From Rhodospira trueperi (lineage in GTDB: Bacteria > Pseudomonadota > Alphaproteobacteria > Rhodospirillales > Rhodospirillaceae), in NCBI RefSeq assembly GCF_900101965.1, contig NZ_FNAP01000001.1:62001-126000 (forward strand): a stretch of 64,000 nt of DNA, read 5' to 3'. Of the stretch, positions 59,158 to 64,000 are shown piece by piece (positions within the stretch are counted from its first letter, which is position 1; each line of letters begins with the position of its first letter). Made by a program: the position numbers and the translations under genes. The notes beneath the pieces were generated by a model. It searched no databases. It worked only from the letters and a program-made list of their open reading frames with translations, and had not been told where the DNA came from.

Positions 59158-60594
59158 ATGGCGTCCGCCGCGGAACAACTCGCCGCGAACCTCAACTTCG
59201 GGGTCCTCGCCAAGGCCACCGAACTGCAAAAGCGCATCTGGTTTACGCTGGGTGCGCTCATCGTTTATCGCCTGGGAACCTACATACCGCTGCCGGGCAT
59301 CGATCCGGCCGGCCTGGAGGCCTTCTTCCAGCAGCAGAGCGGCGGCATTCTCGGCATGTTCGACATGTTTGCCGGTGGCGCGCTGTCGCGCATGACCATC
59401 TTTGCGCTGAACATCATGCCGTACATTTCGGCGTCCATCATCATGCAGCTGATGACGGCGGTCAGTCCGAAGATGGAGCAGCTCAAGAAGGAAGGCGAAT
59501 CAGGCCGCAAGAAGATCAACCAGTACACTCGCTATCTGACCGTTCTGATCACCACGTTGCAGGCATACGGCGTGGCCGTGGGTCTGGAGAGCGCGTCCGC
59601 TGGCGGGGTGTCGGCGGTGATCGATCCGGGTTTGTTTTTCCGCTTCACCACCGTGGTGACGCTGGTGGGCGGCACGCTGTTCCTGATGTGGCTGGGCGAG
59701 CAGATCACGGCGCGCGGGGTCGGCAACGGCATTTCGCTGATCATCTTCGCGGGCATCGTGGCCAACCTGCCGCTGGCGCTGGCCAGCACGCTGGAACTGG
59801 GCCGCACCGGCGCCCTGTCGGCGTTCGTCATCGTTGGCCTGCTGGTGCTGGCCGTCATGGTCATCGCCTGTATCGTGTTCATCGAGCGCGCGCAGCGTCG
59901 GATTCTGGTGCAATACCCGAAGCGCCAGAGAGGCAACAAGATGTTCGGCGGCGAGAGTTCGCACCTGCCGCTGAAGATCAACACCCCGGGCGTGATTCCG
60001 CCGATCTTCGCCAGTTCGCTGCTTCTGCTGCCGATGACCATCGCTGGCTTCGGTGGCGGCGCCCCGGGGACTTTGTCGGATCCGGTCGAGACCGGCGCCG
60101 ATGCTGCCGCCGGGCAGGACGGCTGGATGGGCCTCGTCACTCAGGCGTGGGACACGGCCGGCGGGCTCTTCGCCGACCTGCTGCCGATGCTCGGCCACGG
60201 CCAGCCGCTCTACATGGCGCTCTATGCCGGGCTGATTATCTTTTTCGCGTTCTTCTATACGGCCGTTGTCTTCAATCCGGAAGACACGGCGGAGAACCTG
60301 AAGAAGCACGGCGGGTTCGTGCCGGGCATCCGGCCGGGCAAGAACACGGCGGAATATCTGGACTACGTGCTGACGCGCCTGACGGCCGTGGGCTCGCTCT
60401 ATCTGGTCGCCATCTCCGTCATGCCCGAATACCTGATCTCGCAGGTCGGCGTGCCATTTTACTTTGGCGGCACGAGTCTGCTGATCGTGGTGACCGTGAC
60501 CATGGACACGGTGGCCCAGGTTCAAAGTCATCTATTGGCCCATCAGTACGAGGGCCTGATCAAGAAAGCGAAGCTGAGGGGAAGACGGGGATGA
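59158..60594 (+). CDS. secY: Protein translocase subunit SecY
   Basis: 478-aa channel protein with ten membrane helices. The N-terminal GVLAKATELQKRIWFTLGAL and YIPLPGIDP are typical; the plug region and the cytosolic C-terminal tail after helix 10 (GLIKKAKLRGRRG) that binds SecA are present. A roughly 45-residue Gly/Asp insert (residues about 300-340, GGGAPGTLSDPVETGADAAAG) enlarges the loop before helix 8. Its last codon overlaps the adk start (ATGA). Partner SecE is at 31895. Confidence 0.97.
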   Translation: MASAAEQLAANLNFGVLAKATELQKRIWFTLGALIVYRLGTYIPLPGIDPAGLEAFFQQQSGGILGMFDMFAGGALSRMTIFALNIMPYISASIIMQLMTAVSPKMEQLKKEGESGRKKINQYTRYLTVLITTLQAYGVAVGLESASAGGVSAVIDPGLFFRFTTVVTLVGGTLFLMWLGEQITARGVGNGISLIIFAGIVANLPLALASTLELGRTGALSAFVIVGLLVLAVMVIACIVFIERAQRRILVQYPKRQRGNKMFGGESSHLPLKINTPGVIPPIFASSLLLLPMTIAGFGGGAPGTLSDPVETGADAAAGQDGWMGLVTQAWDTAGGLFADLLPMLGHGQPLYMALYAGLIIFFAFFYTAVVFNPEDTAENLKKHGGFVPGIRPGKNTAEYLDYVLTRLTAVGSLYLVAISVMPEYLISQVGVPFYFGGTSLLIVVTVTMDTVAQVQSHLLAHQYEGLIKKAKLRGRRG

Positions 60595-61253
60595 GCGAGG
60601 CGCGTCGGATCGTCCTGCTGGGCCCGCCGGGTGGTGGCAAGGGAACACAGGCGAAACGGTTGGAGACCAAGCACGGGTGGTGTCATCTCTCGACAGGCGA
60701 CATTCTGCGCAAGGCCATCGCCGAGGGCACGCCCCTGGGGCAGCGCGTGAAGGCCATCCTGGATGCCGGCAAACTGGTCTCCGATGAGGAGATCATGGGG
60801 GTGATCGGGGAACGTCTGGACAAGCCGGATTGCGCCGAGAACGGCTTCATCCTCGACGGGGTGCCGCGCACCCTGGGGCAGGCCGAGGCGCTGGAAACCC
60901 TGCTGGCCGGCAAGGGCACGCCCCTGGATGCGGTCGTCGAGGTGCGGGTGCCGGACGAGATGCTGATGGAGCGGCTGACCGGTCGGTTCGCCTGTGCGTC
61001 GTGTGGGGCGAACTATCACGAGACTTTTGACCCGCCGAAGGTGGGTGGGGTCTGCGACAAGTGTGGCGCCACGGAGTTCTCGCGCCGCTCGGATGATATG
61101 CCGGAGACCGTCAAGGGTCGGCTGGAGTCTTATCACGAGCAGACGGAACCGCTGCTTCCGTTCTACAAGGACCGCGGGCTCCTGAAGCTGGTGGACGGCA
61201 CCCGGGGTATGGACGAGGTCACCGCCGAGATGGAACAGGTTCTCGGCCTTTAG
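60591..61253 (+). CDS. adk: Adenylate kinase (zinc-type lid)
   Basis: 220 aa, ATP + AMP to 2 ADP. The P-loop is GPPGGGKGT (residues 11-19). The lid carries four zinc cysteines, C135, C138, C155 and C158 (FACASCGANYHE, CDKCGA), a form seen in many alphaproteobacteria. The AMP-site motif usually DGFPRT reads DGVPRT (Val91), an uncommon change. Catalytic Arg are present. ATGA overlap with secY. Confidence 0.97.
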   Translation: MSEARRIVLLGPPGGGKGTQAKRLETKHGWCHLSTGDILRKAIAEGTPLGQRVKAILDAGKLVSDEEIMGVIGERLDKPDCAENGFILDGVPRTLGQAEALETLLAGKGTPLDAVVEVRVPDEMLMERLTGRFACASCGANYHETFDPPKVGGVCDKCGATEFSRRSDDMPETVKGRLESYHEQTEPLLPFYKDRGLLKLVDGTRGMDEVTAEMEQVLGL

Positions 61254-61282
61254 GAGCAGGCGCGTTCGGGGCGATTCAGCGG

Positions 61283-61310
61283 TTGACAGGGCGCCGCGTG
61301 TTTCTATAAT
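61283..61310 (+). promoter_or_regulatory. Fully consensus sigma-70 promoter of the alpha operon
   Basis: TTGACA (61283-61288), a 16-nt spacer and TATAAT (61305-61310). Both hexamers are perfect. Predicted transcription starts near 61317, about 105 nt before rpsM, making rpsM-rpsK-rpoA-rplQ an independently initiated unit. Confidence 0.88.
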
Positions 61311-61421
61311 GCGCGCCCTTGGCGGTCGCCGTCGCCCCAGGACAGCATGTGTTGATATCGGCCCCTCAAACGATGGGCAGGGCCGGGCGTTCGTTTATTG
61401 GATTGTTGAGGAGAGCGGGTC

Positions 61422-61790
61422 TTGGCACGAATTGCGGGTGTGAACGTACCGAGCGGCAAGCCGGTCGGTGTCGCGCTGACCTATATTTTTGGCATCGGCC
61501 GGACCAAGGCCAGCCAGATCTGCACGACCGTGGGCGTGGATTGGGGCCGCCGGGTCAACGACCTGGGCGAGGACGAGATTCAGCGCATCCGTGAACTGAT
61601 CGACAACGACTACAAGGTCGAGGGCGATCTGCGGCGCGAAACGGCCATGAACATCAAGCGTCTGATGGACCTGGGGTGCTATCGCGGGCTGCGTCACCGC
61701 AAGGGTCTGCCGGTGCGCGGCCAGCGGACGCACACCAACGCGCGAACGCGCAAGGGGCCGGCCAAGCCGATTGCGGGCAAGAAGAAGTAA
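61422..61790 (+). CDS. rpsM: 30S ribosomal protein S13
   Basis: 122 aa, with a TTG start (read as Met) at 61422 preceded by a strong GAGGAGAG. No nearby ATG or GTG gives the conserved [21 protein letters not shown]13 bridges to the 50S (B1) and contacts P-site t[23 protein letters not shown] is conserved. The slow start codon may set the level of the operon. Confidence 0.96.
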   Translation: MARIAGVNVPSGKPVGVALTYIFGIGRTKASQICTTVGVDWGRRVNDLGEDEIQRIRELIDNDYKVEGDLRRETAMNIKRLMDLGCYRGLRHRKGLPVRGQRTHTNARTRKGPAKPIAGKKK

Positions 61791-61934
61791 GACAGAGTCC
61801 GGGGCGCGTTCGACGCGGGTCTCTCGGGCCGGTGTCTGGTGCGCTCCCCTTCGCAGTGCCGCGCGATCCGCCGCGCCGGGCGCTGCTTCGAAACGCAAAG
61901 ACGCATCCCACGCAGGATAGGCAGGACAGGGTTC

Positions 61935-62324
61935 ATGGCCAAACCAGCAGCGAGGCCGAGGCGCCGCGAACGGAAGAACATCACCTCCGGTATCGCGCAC
62001 GTCAACGCCAGCTTCAACAACACCAAGATCACCATCACCGACGTCCAGGGCAACGCCATTTCTTGGTCGTCCTCCGGCTCGCAGGGGTTCAAGGGGTCTC
62101 GGAAATCCACGCCCTATGCCGCCCAGGTGGCCGCCGAGGATGCCGGTCGCAAGGCTCAGGAACACGGCATGAAGACCCTTGAGGTCCAGGTTAAGGGGCC
62201 GGGTTCGGGCCGGGAATCGGCGCTGCGGGCCCTTCAGGCCGTGGGGTTCACGGTGTCCGCCATCCGCGACGTGACGCCGATCCCGCACAACGGTTGCCGT
62301 CCGCGGAAGCGTCGGCGCGTTTAG
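61935..62324 (+). CDS. rpsK: 30S ribosomal protein S11
   Basis: 129 aa, [20 protein letters not shown]. Forms the mRNA exit platform. [22 protein letters not shown] and [22 protein letters not shown] are conserved. A 144-nt gap precedes it after rpsM and a 319-nt gap follows it. Confidence 0.98.
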   Translation: MAKPAARPRRRERKNITSGIAHVNASFNNTKITITDVQGNAISWSSSGSQGFKGSRKSTPYAAQVAAEDAGRKAQEHGMKTLEVQVKGPGSGRESALRALQAVGFTVSAIRDVTPIPHNGCRPRKRRRV

Positions 62325-62643
62325 GACGGATTGTCCGGGGCGGTCCTGGAGGCGTCGTAGGGCGACGCGTCCGGGGCCGTTTCCCGTGTTCCGTTCAGAG
62401 TGATGAGGTCGCGGGCGGCGGGGTTCGGTTGCCGAGGCCCAGGGGTCCGCTTGCGATCAGGTTGCGCCCCGGTTGCGATGCCTTTCAGGAAGGTCGTCGC
62501 GCGGCCGGTCGGCGCGAAACGTGGTTCCGGAGTCCGGCGTTCCCGCGTTTGTCCGCGCGGTGGCCGATGCCAGCGTTGCTCTGGCTTTTCGGCGCCGATC
62601 CAAACCGAACCGAACCCGCCCACACCGGTCGCAGGAAACCATC
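62325..62643 (+). other. rpsK-rpoA intergenic region
   Basis: 319 bp without a gene; unusually long inside the alpha operon. I see no promoter match, hairpin with T-run or repeat that I would defend. It could carry a leader for rpoA. Confidence 0.3.
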
Positions 62644-63666
62644 ATGTCGTTGATCCAGAAGAACTGGCAGGAGCTGATCAAGCCCAATAAGCTCAACGTG
62701 CAGCCCGGGGCCGATCCGCGTCGTCTCGCGACGGTGGTCGCCGAGCCGCTGGAGCGCGGCTTCGGCATCACGCTTGGCAATGCGCTGCGGCGCGTGCTGC
62801 TGTCGTCGCTGCAAGGCGCGGCGGTGACCGCGATCCAGATCGAGGGCGTGCTGCACGAGTTCTCCTCGATCCCGGGCGTGCGCGAGGACGTCACGGACGT
62901 GATCCTCAATATCAAGACCATCGGCGTGCGCATGCAAGCCGAGGGCGCGCGCCGGATGTCGCTGAAGGCGACAGGGCCGGGCCCGGTCACGGCCGGTCAG
63001 GTGGAGACAACCGGCGACATCGAGATCATGAATCCCGATCTTGTCATCTGCCATCTGGACGAGGGCGCGACCCTGTCCATGGAACTGACCGTCAGCAATG
63101 GCAAGGGCTACGTGCCCGGGCCGATGAACCGGCCGGAGGATGCTCCGATCGGGCTGATCCCCATCGACGCCATCTTCAGTCCGGTGCGCCGTGTCTCCTA
63201 CAAGGTGGAGAACACCCGCGTCGGGCAGGTGACCGACTACGACAAGCTCTCCATGCAGGTGGAAACGGACGGTTCGATCACCCCGGACGATGCCGTGGCG
63301 CTGGCCGCGCGGATTCTTCAGGACCAGTTGCAGCTCTTCATCAACTTCGACGAACCGCAGGCCGCGCCGACCGAGCGTGAGGACGAGGACCTGCCGTTCA
63401 ACAAGAACCTGCTGCGCAAGGTGGACGAGCTGGAACTGTCGGTGCGGTCGGCCAACTGCCTGAAGAACGACAACATTATCTACATCGGCGATCTGGTGCA
63501 GAAGACCGAGGCGGAGATGTTGCGCACGCCGAACTTCGGCCGCAAGTCGCTGAATGAGATCAAGGAGGTGCTGTCCCAGATGGGTCTGCACCTGGGCATG
63601 GAAATCCCGAACTGGCCGCCCGAGAACATCGAGGAACTGGCCAAGAAGCTGGAAGAGCCTTACTGA
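62644..63666 (+). CDS. rpoA: RNA polymerase alpha subunit
   Basis: 340 aa. The N-terminal dimerisation domain (residues 1-235, [23 protein letters not shown]) and the C-terminal DNA/activator-binding domain (about 255-325, [37 protein letters not shown]) are joined by an acidic linker. The ATG at 62644 is the conserved start. A T-run (63666-63673) directly after the stop has no clear hairpin before it. Confidence 0.98.
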   Translation: MSLIQKNWQELIKPNKLNVQPGADPRRLATVVAEPLERGFGITLGNALRRVLLSSLQGAAVTAIQIEGVLHEFSSIPGVREDVTDVILNIKTIGVRMQAEGARRMSLKATGPGPVTAGQVETTGDIEIMNPDLVICHLDEGATLSMELTVSNGKGYVPGPMNRPEDAPIGLIPIDAIFSPVRRVSYKVENTRVGQVTDYDKLSMQVETDGSITPDDAVALAARILQDQLQLFINFDEPQAAPTEREDEDLPFNKNLLRKVDELELSVRSANCLKNDNIIYIGDLVQKTEAEMLRTPNFGRKSLNEIKEVLSQMGLHLGMEIPNWPPENIEELAKKLEEPY

Positions 63667-63710
63667 TTTTTTTCGCCCGCCGGCGCGGTCGCGCCGGATT
63701 GACGCGCACC

Positions 63711-63737
63711 CGTGCGGGCTGCTTCGTGTCCCGCACG
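63711..63737 (+). other. Hairpin in the rpoA-rplQ gap
   Basis: CGTGCGGG (63711-63718) and CCCGCACG (63730-63737) form an 8-bp stem with an 11-nt loop. A smaller CCGGCGCG/CGCGCCGG palindrome precedes it (63680-63697). No T-run; significance is uncertain. Confidence 0.35.
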
Positions 63738-63861
63738 TCGTTTTGGCCCACTCCGGGCCACCCCGCCAAATCATCGCGCCGGATCCCTCGTGGTCGGCGG
63801 GTGGTGGTGGGCCCCCTGATCCGCTTCGCGCGCGAAGCCCAGACGTGAAAGGAGCCGCCCC

Positions 63862-64000
63862 ATGCGACACGGCATGGCGCATCGCAAGTTCAGCCGCACC
63901 AAGAGCCACCGCAAGGCCCTGTTCGCCAACATGGCGCTGTCGCTGCTGAAGCATGAGCAGATCACGACGACCCTGCCCAAGGCCAAGGAACTTCGCCCGG
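63862..64000 (+). CDS. rplQ: 50S ribosomal protein L17 (5' part)
   Basis: The first 46 codons of L17 are visible, running off the right edge: [20 protein letters not shown], then [20 protein letters not shown]. It has an AAAGGAG ribosome-binding site 7 nt before the ATG. L17 is the last gene of the alpha operon and contacts the tunnel exit. Confidence 0.95.
   Translation, partial: MRHGMAHRKFSRTKSHRKALFANMALSLLKHEQITTTLPKAKELRP

Overview
The window is GC-rich chromosomal DNA from an alphaproteobacterium, most likely of the Rhodospirillales or a related order. This rests on the str-S10-spc-alpha gene order without rpmJ, the 1393-aa RpoB with its lineage insert, the atypical L3/L15/S5 tails, two tuf copies and a periplasmic TRAP transporter. 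The genus cannot be named from sequence alone. No rRNA operon, CRISPR array, IS element or phage gene is visible.

The first half (about 1-29.6 kb) is accessory or housekeeping content with mixed strands. It opens with a dctPQM TRAP transporter on the minus strand, cut by the left edge. Next come a large exported protein of unknown family, an Atm1-type ABC exporter, a small AbrB-type regulator with a nuclease-like tail, a GT39 membrane glycosyltransferase, a Dabb protein and tRNA-Val. A surface-glycan block follows at 11-24 kb. A Sel1-repeat lipoprotein is divergent from a tightly coupled five-gene operon. That operon encodes a 1465-aa fused glycosyltransferase/methyltransferase, a radical SAM enzyme, a GT2, a double GT4 and a small membrane TPR-like protein, and it runs into a convergent O-antigen-ligase-like gene. 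A PAS histidine kinase, an MFS permease and prfC close this half. The five-gene operon is the best candidate for an undescribed system: nothing in it matches a textbook O-antigen or capsule locus, and its first protein fuses at least four enzyme-like modules.

The second half (29.8-64 kb) is the transcription/translation core, all on the plus strand: tRNA-Tyr, tRNA-Gly, tuf1; tRNA-Trp, secE, nusG; rplK, rplA, rplJ, rplL; rpoB, rpoC; rpsL, rpsG, fusA, tuf2; rpsJ through rplO; secY, adk; and rpsM, rpsK, rpoA, rplQ, the last cut by the right edge. Visible control points are a TTGACA/CATAGT promoter before tRNA-Tyr, a TTGACG/TAGTAT promoter plus hairpins before rpsL, an 11-bp hairpin between rplL and rpoB that resembles the enterobacterial partial terminator, and a fully consensus TTGACA-N16-TATAAT promoter before rpsM. 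The two tuf genes differ by two bases over 1191, which points to gene conversion.

The very long open frames opposite rpoBC, fusA and other ribosomal genes are treated as codon-bias shadows.
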